A DNA stretch of 33,509 nt from Actinomycetes bacterium (GTDB taxonomy: Bacteria; Actinomycetota; Actinomycetes; Mycobacteriales; Pseudonocardiaceae). The notes below the pieces were generated by a model that ran no database searches, had not been told where the DNA came from, and saw only the letters and a program-made list of their open reading frames with translations. The stretch is taken from assembly GCA_021793175.1 (NCBI GenBank), contig JAJYTH010000034.1, positions 1-33,509 on the forward strand, given 5' to 3'. Each line of letters starts with the position of its first letter. The stretch's first letter is position 1. This document shows positions 23,521 to 31,604 of this stretch, one piece after another. Both the position numbers and the translations under genes were made by a program.

Positions 23521-24159
23521 ATGAAGGCCGATCGTCACACCATCGCGTGGAACGGACGAGGGAGCGCACCGGTCGACCGCGTGCCCACCTCCCGCGTTCC
23601 CGACGATGTGCTGCTCGACGCGGCGCGGACATGTGTGCTGACCACCGGTGTGCGGCGCACGACACTCACCGAGATCGCCCGCACCGCGGGAGTCAGCCGG
23701 ATGACCCTCTACCGACGCTTCCCCGACGTGCGCAGCCTGCTCGCCGCACTCATGACCCGCGAGTTCGGCGCCCTGCTACGCCGGGTGACCGCCGAGATCG
23801 ACACCGCGCTGCCCGCCCGTCGGCGACTCGTCGAACTCGGCGTGGCAGCCGTGCGGGCACTCACCACCGACCCGCTGTTGCGCACGGTCCTCGACAAGGA
23901 CGCCGAGCTCCTCCTGCCGTATGTCACCGAACGTCTGGGCAGTACCCAGCTGCTCGCCGAGGACGTGGTGGGCGGCCTCATCCTCGCGGGCCACGCGGAC
24001 GGTTCCGTCCGGCGCGGGGAACCGGAGTCACAGGCCCGAGCACTGCTGCTCACGGTGCAGTCCTTCGTCCTGTCGTGGCGCCCCGCCACCGAGAACGTCC
24101 CCGACGAAACACTGCTGGACGAACTGCGACACCTACTCGACCGGAGTTTGATGCCATGA
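23521..24159 (+). CDS. TetR-family regulator, upstream of glpD
   Basis: A 212-residue repressor with a 20-residue basic lead, then the helix-turn-helix at about 47-70 (LTEIARTAGVSRMTLYRRFP, with the TetR LYRRF hallmark). The ligand domain is not one I can name. Its stop overlaps the glpD start (ATGA), and it is divergent from the AGPS-like gene. A likely job is control of that flavoprotein and of its own operon in response to a lipid or glycerol-phosphate signal; this is inference from position. Confidence 0.85.
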   Translation: MKADRHTIAWNGRGSAPVDRVPTSRVPDDVLLDAARTCVLTTGVRRTTLTEIARTAGVSRMTLYRRFPDVRSLLAALMTREFGALLRRVTAEIDTALPARRRLVELGVAAVRALTTDPLLRTVLDKDAELLLPYVTERLGSTQLLAEDVVGGLILAGHADGSVRRGEPESQARALLLTVQSFVLSWRPATENVPDETLLDELRHLLDRSLMP

Positions 24160-25724
24160 CGACAGCGAACGTGGTCCCGGCTTCGTTGACAGCGCGACGG
24201 CGGGCGACGGAACTCGACGCGCTGGCCTCGGGCGAGCGCGTGGACGTCCTCGTGATCGGCGGTGGGGTGACCGGGGTGGGAACGGCGTTGGACGCCGCTT
24301 CCCGCGGCCTGTCGGTGGCCCTGATCGAGGCCCGCGACCTCGCGTTCGGTACCTCGCGTTGGTCGAGCAAGCTCGTGCACGGCGGACTCCGCTACCTCGC
24401 CCACGGACACGTACGACTGGCCCGGGAGAGCGCGGTCGAACGCGACATCCTCATGCGCAGGACCGCCCCACACCTCACTCGGCCGATGGCTCAGCTCTTC
24501 CCGCGCTACGCGAACACCCCGCAAAGCACCCACGCGCTCACCGCGGCGGGCGTCGGCGCCGGAGACGCGCTGCGCAGGCTCGCGGGAACGCCTTCGTCGG
24601 TGTTGCCCCGACCCCGGTCCGTCCCCGCCGCGCAGGCACTGACGTTGGCCCCGGGGCTGCGGGAGGCCGGGTTGCGCGGCGGCCTGCTGGCGTTCGACGG
24701 CGCGCTGACCGATGACGCCCGGCTCGTGGTGGCGCTCGCCCGCACGGCGGCGAAGCTCGGCGCACGCATCCTCACCCGAGTACGGGCCCTCGACGTCGCG
24801 GCCGACCGTGTCCGCGCGTGGGACGAACTGACGGGCCGGCCCGTCGAACTACATGCCCGCCAGGTGATCAACGCGACGGGCGTGTGGGCGGAGGAACTGG
24901 TACCGAGCGTCCGGCTGCGTCCCTCACGGGGTTCGCACCTGGTGCTGGACGCCCGGAACACGGGAATCGGGGAGACGGCGCTCATGGTGCCCGTGCCCGG
25001 CGAGACCAACCGGTTCGTCTTCCTGCTCCCCGCACCGGGAGGAAGGGCCTACCTCGGGCTCACCGACGAACCGGTCGACGAACCACCCTCGGGAACACCC
25101 GCGGTCCCTGAATCCGACGTGGACTTCCTGCTCGACACGGCCTCCCGGGTGCTGGACCGACTGCTGACCCGGTCCGACGTGCTCGGCTCGTTCGCGGGGC
25201 TGCGTCCGTTACTCGATTCCCCCGGCGGCCGGACCGCCGACCTCTCCCGAGAACACGCCGTGCTCACCGATGAGGACACCGGCGTCATCACCGTCGTGGG
25301 CGGCAAGCTCACCACCTACCGGGTGATGGCACGCGACACCGTCGACGCTGCTGTCCGGGCCATCGGACTACGCGCGCGGGAATCGAAAACGGCACGGCTT
25401 CCCCTCATCGGCGCCGCTCGTCGCTCGACCTTGAGCAGTGTGGAAGCCCCTCGGCGGCTCGTCGCCAAGTACGGGACCGAGGCACCGAGGGTGGCCGCGC
25501 TCGGCGACGTCGACCCCGACCTCGCCCGGCCGCTGTTCCCCGGCTGTGACGTCACCGCCGCCGAAGTCGTCTGGGCCGTACGACACGAGGGAGCCCTCGA
25601 CGCGGACGACGTGCTACACCGCCGCACCCGGCTCGGACTGGTGGCCGAGGACACCGAAGCAGCCCGGCCGAGGGTGACCGAACTCGTCGAAAGGGCACTG
25701 CGCGGTCTGACCGAGTCGGGCTGA
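24156..25724 (+). CDS. glpD: Glycerol-3-phosphate dehydrogenase, FAD-dependent
   Basis: A 522-residue membrane-associated flavoenzyme oxidising sn-glycerol 3-phosphate to dihydroxyacetone phosphate and feeding electrons to quinone. Seen: the FAD Rossmann motif VIGGGVTGVGTALDAASRG near 32-50, the family block GTSRWSSKLVHGGLRYL near 65-81, VINATGVWA near 237-245, and the second FAD block TVVGGKLTTYR near 378-388, followed by the C-terminal DAO_C cap. The ATG overlaps the tetR stop by 4 bases, so translation is coupled. Its product DHAP is the backbone used by AGPS-type enzymes, which gives the divergent neighbour a metabolic link. Confidence 0.92.
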   Translation: MTTANVVPASLTARRRATELDALASGERVDVLVIGGGVTGVGTALDAASRGLSVALIEARDLAFGTSRWSSKLVHGGLRYLAHGHVRLARESAVERDILMRRTAPHLTRPMAQLFPRYANTPQSTHALTAAGVGAGDALRRLAGTPSSVLPRPRSVPAAQALTLAPGLREAGLRGGLLAFDGALTDDARLVVALARTAAKLGARILTRVRALDVAADRVRAWDELTGRPVELHARQVINATGVWAEELVPSVRLRPSRGSHLVLDARNTGIGETALMVPVPGETNRFVFLLPAPGGRAYLGLTDEPVDEPPSGTPAVPESDVDFLLDTASRVLDRLLTRSDVLGSFAGLRPLLDSPGGRTADLSREHAVLTDEDTGVITVVGGKLTTYRVMARDTVDAAVRAIGLRARESKTARLPLIGAARRSTLSSVEAPRRLVAKYGTEAPRVAALGDVDPDLARPLFPGCDVTAAEVVWAVRHEGALDADDVLHRRTRLGLVAEDTEAARPRVTELVERALRGLTESG

Positions 25725-26027
25725 CGGACGGGGCCGGGCGGGAACGCCGCGGCCGACCCACACGTCCCACGCCTTCTGCCCACGGCACTCCCTCGGCGGT
25801 CCCGGCCGTACGGGATTTCGGGCACGATCGCTCTGTTCGACGCGTGGCCCGGAGCGAGCCCGGATCCCAATACCAGAACACGCTCCGCATTCGGCTTTCC
25901 CTCGGGCGGATGATTTCCGAACGCAGGCCGGGTATCGGCGATCAACGGTGCGGAGGGCCGCGTAGCCGCTCGCTATGTTGTCGGGGTCGTCGACATCCCC
26001 CAGCGCGCGAGAAAGGTGCGACTCTTC
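25725..26027. other. Intergenic region before the decayed zone
   Basis: About 300 bases with no gene I can support. A TATGTT at 25974-25979 could be a -10 box for the Tat-signal gene, with no clear -35. GAAAGG at 26011-26016 is its likely ribosome-binding site. Confidence 0.3.
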
Positions 26028-26801
26028 ATGGAGCTTCCGGTGAACCGGCGTGGTTTCCTGCGCCGGACCGCGGTCCTCGGTGCGACCGCCGTCCTCCCCT
26101 TCCACACCGCGGCGACGGCCCAGCACCCCCGCCCACCACGAGTCAAGCCGCCAAAATGGACCTTCGATGGTTCGGCGTCAACGGCTGGGAGATCGCCTTC
26201 GACGGCAAACGCGTATTGATCGATTCGTGGCTGACCAGGTTTCCGACCATCGACCCGGACGGCGCATTCCTCGAATCGACCCCGCTGACCGTGGACCATG
26301 CCGTGGTGGACCAACACATCCACGGCGTCGACCTCATCCTGATCACGCACGGACACTTCGACCACATCGCCGACATCCCGTACATACTGTCGCGATTCCC
26401 CGACGCACGGGTGGTGGGCACGCGGCGGTGAACTACTCCAATTCGACGGATTCACCGTCGAGGTGATCCCCAGCCTGCACAGTCTCGACGAGAACCACCG
26501 CTACCTGTTCCCGGGAACGACGACCACCCGCCCCCAACCACCCCGCACGATCGCCGACCTGATCGAAGGCGGAACCCTCGCCTACCAGGTCACGATCGGG
26601 GACCGACTGCGGGTGTTCAACACCGGTGCCGCGAACCTGATCGAACGAGCCTGTACCGGACTGCGTCCCGATGTCGCGATCCTGTCCTACACCCGCGCCC
26701 CGAGGACCTCCCACTACCTGGAGCACGCATTGGAACTGCTGGACCTGTTCCGCGCCGTGGCCGAGGAGTACGGCTCTGGGGAATCAGCGAGCCAGATCTG
26801 A
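26028..26801 (+). pseudogene. Tat-exported metallo-beta-lactamase-fold hydrolase, frameshifted
   Basis: The ATG at 26028 starts a twin-arginine signal (NRRGFLRRTAVLGA, then AATA-Q), but that frame soon degenerates and stops at 26219. The mature part continues in another frame from about 26145: LRWFGVNGWEIAFDGKRVLI, then the zinc motif HGHFDH, ending in a TGA at 26429-26431 after RVVGTRR. The third part (GELLQFDGFTVEVIPSLHS onward) is in the first frame again, and the 30 or so residues usually lying between VVGT and GGE are missing. The remaining stretch runs to 26801 and lacks the usual C-terminal His block. This matches UlaG-like (COG2220) proteins, now with at least two frame breaks and an internal deletion. 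Confidence 0.78.
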
Positions 26802-27537
26802 GCTACCGGCTCCAGGACCTCAACGTCCACGACGGAGCATGGACGAGCGCCAACCCGATACGCGACGGCATCCTCCCCGGACGGGCGTACGCCACAGCCG
26901 GGAAGGCCCCGGTGGTGACCAACTACGCCGGGGAGCCCGTCGACTCCGGTGGGGACTGTGTCGCGGTGTTGACCGTCGCGGGCGGCTCCATCGGTTACCG
27001 GCCGATGCTGGGCACGGAGGGCCCCTCGGAGGCGATGTCCGAGTTCAGCGACAGCCTCAAGGCCGACGACCGGATCGTCAGGCCGGTCGCGGACCTGGCC
27101 GAGGACATCCGGGAGATGTTCTTCGCCGACGGTCTGATCCCCGGCATGGGGGCGAGCATCTTCAAGGCCGCACCCCCGATCTGACAGGAGCTGAACCTCC
27201 GGCTGTGTGCCGACGGCTCGGTCCGCAAGGTGTCCGAACGGCCCATCCTGCGGGCGAGCTGGATGCCGGACCACTACCTGTAACACAACGATCGAGCGAT
27301 GGATTTGGAGGGCAACTACTCCGGAAGCAGCCAGCCGGTGATGACCGGGGACTTCCACGCCTTCAGCAAGACCCCGGTCCGCCTCGACACGCCGTACAAC
27401 CAGTGCGGACCGACGTCGGGGCGCAACGGGAACCCCTGGGCTATCGCACCACTGTCCAGCCCTGGGGTGAACCCCGACGAGGCACGGTTCTGCTTGGATC
27501 CGAACCTGCCCTCTGACCCCTCGCACAGCAGTCCCTG
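26774..27537 (+). pseudogene. Unrecognised protein gene interrupted by two in-frame stops
   Basis: One reading frame carries protein-like sequence from LWGISEPDLSYRLQDLN (about 26774) through GGSIGYRPMLGTEGPSEAM, IREMFFADGLIPGMGASIF, a TGA at 27182-27184, then ADGSVRKVSERPILRASWMP, a TAA at 27281-27283, and MDLEGNYSGSSQPVMTGDFH to a final stop near 27537. The frame does not change across the stops and composition stays coding-like, so it looks like one gene with two nonsense mutations and a lost 5' end. It begins where the broken hydrolase ends. I do not recognise the family. The segments 26912-27184 and 27299-27537 could in theory be short separate proteins. Confidence 0.5.
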
Positions 27538-27554
27538 AAAGCACTAAAATCACT

Positions 27555-27583
27555 CTCCGTAGCGCACCGTGCGCTGCGGGGAG
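27555..27583 (+). terminator. Hairpin at the end of the broken ORF
   Basis: CTCCGTAGCGCA (27555-27566) pairs with TGCGCTGCGGGGAG (27570-27583) around a CCG loop, with one G-U pair and a bulge. It starts about 18 bases past the final stop and may be the original terminator of the degraded gene. Confidence 0.55.
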
Positions 27584-27753
27584 TACCGCCTGTGAGAACC
27601 CACTGTGCCCACCCTGAACCCGTCAGCCCCATCTCGACCGGCAACCAGCTCGGCCTCGCCACACCGTCGGCCGTCGTGTCGGTGGAGCAGGCCGGGCATC
27701 GCCACTTCCGTTTCCGAGAGGGCATGTGCTGACATGAACCGGGAAGGTCTCTG

Positions 27754-28020
27754 ATGGCTCTCGGCCTACTGCTCGCTGTCTTCCTTCCCGCCATGGTGGT
27801 GTGGCTGGGATTGGCGTTGCTCCCGTGGCGGCCGTTACCGCTGCGAGCGTTCCTGCTCGGACTGCAGGTCGTCGCCACGATCGTCGCGGCCATCCTGTTG
27901 CCCGCCAGGTGGGAGGTGTGGCTGTTCTTCCTCGGCCTCGGGGGATTCGTGGCGCTGTTGCGTGGCTACGCGGCCTTCCTCGAAGTGCGGGACACACGGC
28001 GGGCCCGGCACGATACCTGA
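27754..28020 (+). CDS. Small hypothetical membrane protein
   Basis: An 88-residue hydrophobic protein with a ribosome-binding site (GGGAAGG) at a good distance from the ATG. Three hydrophobic segments are visible at about 3-24, 31-49 and 54-71, ending in a basic, charged tail (RDTRRARHDT), consistent with a three-helix membrane protein with a cytoplasmic C-terminus. I do not recognise the family; small subunits of cation/proton antiporters (MnhF/MrpF-like) have similar size and helix number, but no partner genes are present. It may be an orphan left by the surrounding gene loss. Confidence 0.55.
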   Translation: MALGLLLAVFLPAMVVWLGLALLPWRPLPLRAFLLGLQVVATIVAAILLPARWEVWLFFLGLGGFVALLRGYAAFLEVRDTRRARHDT

Positions 28021-28194
28021 CCCTCGATCCGCCCCTGGCGACCGTTCGGCTCGAGCCGGAGCAGGACGGCCGAGAGTTATCCGTTTCGGGCCGGTCGCTA
28101 TGCGTGGTTCCCCGCCGGTATGCGGAAAACGGTCTCGTGACACGCAGGCTCTGCGCAAAGAGCCGTATCGCGATCACGAAAGGACCGCTGACCG

Positions 28195-28815
28195 ATGAGC
28201 ATTGAGCCCGGCCGGGACGCCGCGATCACCAGCGTGGTTCGGTCGAGTGACGAGATGGGCGGAACCCTGCGGCTGGCCCGCACCGACGACTTCGACTCGC
28301 TGGATCCCGGAAACACCTACTACGCCTACACCTGGAACTTCCTCCGGTTCATCGGCCGCACCCTGGTCACCTTCGACACCGCGCCGGGTAAAGCCGGTCA
28401 ACGTCTGGTGCCCGACCTGGCCGAGTCGCTCGGCGAGTCGTCCGACGGAGGCCGGACCTGGACCTACCGGCTGCGTGAAGGTCTTCGTTTCGAGGACGGC
28501 AGCCCGGTGACCGCCGCCGACGTGAAATACGCGATCGCCCGGAGCAACTACGGCTCCGACGTCCTCGGCAGCAGCCCCATGTACTTCCGGCACCTGCTCG
28601 GCACCGACTACCAAGGGCCGTGGCGGGAACCGGACGTCGACGGTCCGGTCACGTTGGAGACCCCGGACGAACGCACGCTGGTGTTCCGGCTGCAGCGGCC
28701 CTTCGCCGCGCTGGACCTGCTCGCCACGATGCCGAGCACGACCCCCGTCCCACCTTCGGCGGATACGGGTGCCGACTACCGGCTGCGCCCGGTCCTCGGC
28801 GGACCATTCCGGTAA
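28195..28815 (+). pseudogene. Peptide ABC transporter substrate-binding protein, 3'-truncated
   Basis: The frame gives 206 residues matching the N-terminal part of SBP_bac_5 proteins: [48 protein letters not shown] and [13 protein letters not shown]. Family members are usually 500-600 residues, so about two thirds is missing. The N-terminus lacks the lipoprotein signal and Cys lipobox expected for an exported binding protein, so the 5' end may also be altered. The frame runs out at 28815, where the sequence becomes the antisense of a serine hydrolase. No permease or ATPase gene is present. Confidence 0.8.
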
Positions 28816-28816
28816 C

Positions 28817-29638
28817 AACGATGGATCGTCGTCCCAGCCGATCTCGAACAGCTCCCGGCTGCTGAGGAACGGACGCAGCGTCTCGGGGTCCTGATGGCCC
28901 GAGTCCACCACGGCGCGGTGCACGGCGTCCCGGCCGAGCCGGTGCAACACCATGTCGGCGGCCGTGTTGTCGCTCATCGCGATCATCTTGTGCGCGACCT
29001 CCCGCACCGTGGCCCGGGCGCCGTCGGGAAGGTCCTGCATCTCCCCCGTCGGCAGGCTACGCAGCTGCGGGAGCAGGGTGAGTTCCTCGTCCCACCGTAC
29101 CGTCCCGGCTTCGATCGACCGGGCGAGCGCGCGCAGGTGGTAGAGCTTGTAGGCCGAGCCAGTCGGCTGACCGCTCGTACAGGTCGACCCAGCGGTCATC
29201 GACCAGCCGGGCGACCAACGCCGTGCTGGTCACCCCGGGAATGTCGAGCGCCGCGTCGAGTTCGGCCCAGTCACGAAGGGGCGGCACCACCAGTTCGGGC
29301 CCCAGCCCCAGCCCGCGGATGAGACCGGAACTGTCGATCACGATGGACAGCGTGAAGCGGTCGCCGGTGAGGCCAATCAGCGTGGCTCAACCTTTGTGTG
29401 CCACCGGGGTGTAGGACTCCACGGTGAACGGGCCGCGCGCACGCCACGAGTCCAGCAGCGCGGGCAAGTCGTCCCCGTGTTTGTCCACAAAGGCGGCGAC
29501 GAAATGGTCTCGGGGGTCCTCGGCGAGTCCTGGGCCGGGTTCGGCGAGCATCTCGACCGCCCAGCGCATACGGCTTTCCACGAGCGGGCGTTGCGCGGCC
29601 GTCGCATCCGCCTCGCCGGTCTCGGTAGTGGTCAACAT
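28817..29638 (-). pseudogene. Class-A-beta-lactamase-like serine hydrolase, broken
   Basis: The ATG at 29638 follows GAGGAG and opens an N-terminal LpqF-like region (VESYTPVAHKG), interrupted by a TGA at about 29388. The same frame continues with ATLIGLTGDRFTLSIVIDSS to ERSADW near 29170. A frameshift, with probable loss of a few codons, then leads to the catalytic part in a new frame: the nucleophile motif SAYK (SxxK), and AMSDNTAAD with the SDN motif. The 3' part, including the expected KTG-type motif, is gone; homology stops near 28817 where it abuts the truncated binding-protein gene. It starts 24 bases after the ferredoxin stop and was probably in one operon with the P450 and ferredoxin. 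Confidence 0.75.
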
Positions 29639-29662
29639 CGGCTCCTCGGTCGGGATGGGTGG

Positions 29663-29869
29663 TCAGCTCCGGCGCACGCCGATGGCCGCGCACGGACACA
29701 GTTCAGCGCACAGCAGGACGTCCTCGTGCAGACGAGGCGGCGGGCGGCTTTCGAGCAATTCGACGGTGCCGTCAGAATCGCGTTGGGAGAACGCCTCGGG
29801 TGCGGTCATCGCGCATCGGCCGACACCACAGCAGGCGTCCCGGTCCACCGTCACGAGCAGTTCGGCCAT
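29663..29869 (-). CDS. [3Fe-4S]-type ferredoxin
   Basis: A 68-residue electron carrier of the type that feeds actinobacterial cytochromes P450. Cluster ligands fit C13-x5-C19 and C58-P (ACCGVGRCAMTAPEAF near the start, CAELCPCAAI near the end). Three extra cysteines (C14, C54, C60) are unusual. The ATG at 29869 lies 5 bases past the stop of a P450 remnant (29875-30018), an arrangement usual for P450-ferredoxin operons. The reading frame is complete, but since its P450 partner is destroyed the gene may be on the way to decay. Confidence 0.85.
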   Translation of the reverse strand: MAELLVTVDRDACCGVGRCAMTAPEAFSQRDSDGTVELLESRPPPRLHEDVLLCAELCPCAAIGVRRS

Positions 29870-29874
29870 GCCAC

Positions 29875-30018
29875 TCACCACGTCACCGGCAACGCCGCGA
29901 GTCCGTAGCTGGACACCTCGTGTCGGAATTCCAGTTCCTGGAACGGGACGGCGAGGCGGGCCTGGGGCAGCAGGCGCAGCATGCCGTACAACATCTCCTC
30001 GAGTTCGATCTTGGCCAG
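29875..30018 (-). pseudogene. Cytochrome P450, C-terminal remnant
   Basis: The last 47 codons of a P450 remain: LAKIELEEMLYGMLRLLPQA at the start and GLAALPVTW at the end, the typical helix L and C-terminal strand of bacterial P450s. The heme-binding FGxGxHxCxG segment and everything before it is absent; directly upstream, a TAG in frame and unrelated sequence follow. The stop codon sits 5 bases before the ferredoxin ATG. Confidence 0.75.
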
Positions 30019-30359
30019 CTACGACGGCACCGACGTCTGTTGCGCCACGTCCACTACTCACCATCCATTGTCGACATCGCATTGACCTCGATCACGATAG
30101 GCCGCCCCGGGACGTCGACGTGACCGCTCCTTCACACGTGTCGGTGAACGAGATCCTCATCCGCCCGACCGACCAACCCTGATCGGTATCCGCTCCCACG
30201 CCTGTCCACGCCCCGGACGTCGAGCGGACGACGTCCGGTGTGGGTGTCCCGTCCCCGGCACCGGAATCACCCGGCAGGTGGTTGTCGGCCTCGCTGGACG
30301 AGTCGACCGGGCTCGATCGGCGGTAGGCTGCGCGGCACTGCGAAGGCGGAAGGGATGCC
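30019..30359. other. Junction between the P450 remnant and the ABC-2 permease gene
   Basis: About 340 bases with no supported gene. A short plus-strand tail (SHVSVNEILIRPTDQP, stop near 30182) has a protein-like look and might be the end of another lost gene; it is not assigned. A TAGGCT at about 30327-30332 could be a -10 box for the permease gene, without a visible -35. Confidence 0.3.
30213..30238. terminator. Perfect 9-bp hairpin
   Basis: CCGGACGTC (30213-30221) pairs with GACGTCCGG (30230-30238) around an 8-base loop. It could terminate transcription from the remnant side or insulate the permease gene. Confidence 0.45.
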
Positions 30360-31526
30360 GTGTCGGAACGGGTGCCGGAACTCGAGGTGGGTCTCTCGCA
30401 GACGGCCGGATGGCGGGAAAGCGTGGGACATGAATTCCGCGTGCGGACACGGAGGCCGGGTTTCGTGGTTGGCATCGCCACGGTCCTGGCGGCGTTGATC
30501 GGGTATCTGAGTCTGCACGGATGGCTGTCCACGTCCACCGACCGGACCACGGTCGGCCTCACCGGGCAGGCGACCGCGATCGCCGATTCGCTGCACGCGG
30601 TCGCCTCCGAGCTCGGCGCCGAGGTCACCGTCGTTCCGTACCGCGATCCCGAGCGCGCACGCCGGGAGGTCTCCGACGGCAGTCTGGACGTCCTCGTCTC
30701 CGGGAGTACGTCGAGGCTACGAATACTTTCCGGGTCCTCAGTGGACCCATTCGTCCGTGCGGCGCTCACCGGTATCTCCCGTGATGTGGTGTTGGACGCG
30801 AAACTCGCCGAGGCCGGACTCGATCCCACGGACGTGCGCCGGGAACTCGACGCGACGGACGTGCGGGTGACCGTGTCGGAGTCCACGTCGCATCGGCAGC
30901 GGCCCGCGCTCGCGGTGATCTTGCCGTTCGCGGTGTTCACCGCGATCGCGACGCACGGAACCCACGCGGCACGACGGGTGCTCGCCTGGGTGTCCGAACA
31001 GTGTTCCGCGCCGTCCCGGCAGGCACTGTTCGGCATGCTCGGCGGGGCGGGTCTGGCCGGACTGGCCCAGTTCGCGGCCGTCGGCGCGGTCTCCGTCGGA
31101 GCGTTCTCGGCGGCCGGAGTTCCGGTCGACGCCGGTGTCGGCGTCCTGTCGGAGGCCCTGGCGTGGGGTCTGCTGTGGTACGCGCTGGGTTTCGCCCTGT
31201 ACTCGACGGTTCTGACGACGGCGTGGCTTCGCCGCGACGCGGGTCCGCGGCCGAATCCCCTCACCGCGATGCCGTGGCTGCTCGGGGTGTTCACCGCGAG
31301 TGTGGTGGTGCTCCGCCTGCCGGAGGATGCGACGTCGCTGGTGTTGTCGTCGCTACCGTTGCTGTCCCCGACGACACTGCCGGGCCGCATCGTCATGGAC
31401 ATCGCGTCCCCTACCGAGATCATGGCAGCGGTCCTGCTCCTGACCGCGGCCATCGCCGTAGCACTGTGGTTGCTCGACCGAACCCGGCGTCCGGAGCCCC
31501 ATCCCCACGTCGAGCTCGGCGGATAG
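30360..31526 (+). CDS. ABC-2-type transporter permease, orphan
   Basis: A 388-residue membrane protein of the ABC-2/NatB-like type. One hydrophobic helix at about 35-54 (GFVVGIATVLAALIGYLSL) is followed by an extracytoplasmic domain of about 120 residues, then five or six further helices from about 180 to 375. The extracytoplasmic part (VGLTGQATAIADSL, AEVTVVPYRDPERARREV, GSLDVLVSG) matches the family's conserved domain. The GTG start follows GGAAGGGA. The ATP-binding subunit that normally lies just upstream is absent; that position is the decayed zone. Substrate unknown; Na+ or drug export is known in the family. Confidence 0.75.
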   Translation: MSERVPELEVGLSQTAGWRESVGHEFRVRTRRPGFVVGIATVLAALIGYLSLHGWLSTSTDRTTVGLTGQATAIADSLHAVASELGAEVTVVPYRDPERARREVSDGSLDVLVSGSTSRLRILSGSSVDPFVRAALTGISRDVVLDAKLAEAGLDPTDVRRELDATDVRVTVSESTSHRQRPALAVILPFAVFTAIATHGTHAARRVLAWVSEQCSAPSRQALFGMLGGAGLAGLAQFAAVGAVSVGAFSAAGVPVDAGVGVLSEALAWGLLWYALGFALYSTVLTTAWLRRDAGPRPNPLTAMPWLLGVFTASVVVLRLPEDATSLVLSSLPLLSPTTLPGRIVMDIASPTEIMAAVLLLTAAIAVALWLLDRTRRPEPHPHVELGG

Positions 31527-31543
31527 CCGCCAGCGAACGTACC

Positions 31544-31568
31544 CACCGAAAACGGGCCCGTCTCGGTG
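31544..31568. terminator. Imperfect hairpin between convergent genes
   Basis: CACCGA (31544-31549) and TCGGTG (31563-31568) enclose the inner palindrome ACGGGCCCGT. It lies between the permease and the GNAT gene, which converge. Confidence 0.5.
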
Positions 31569-31604
31569 CCTCCACGGACCCTCACCGCGTGTGTGCCGGG
31601 TGAG

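Noticed and set aside
28174..29199. A single minus-strand gene of 341 codons fusing a beta-lactamase-like core to a novel C-terminal domain
   Set aside because: The C-terminal part is only the antisense of the truncated binding-protein gene, so the fusion is a by-product of the deletion.
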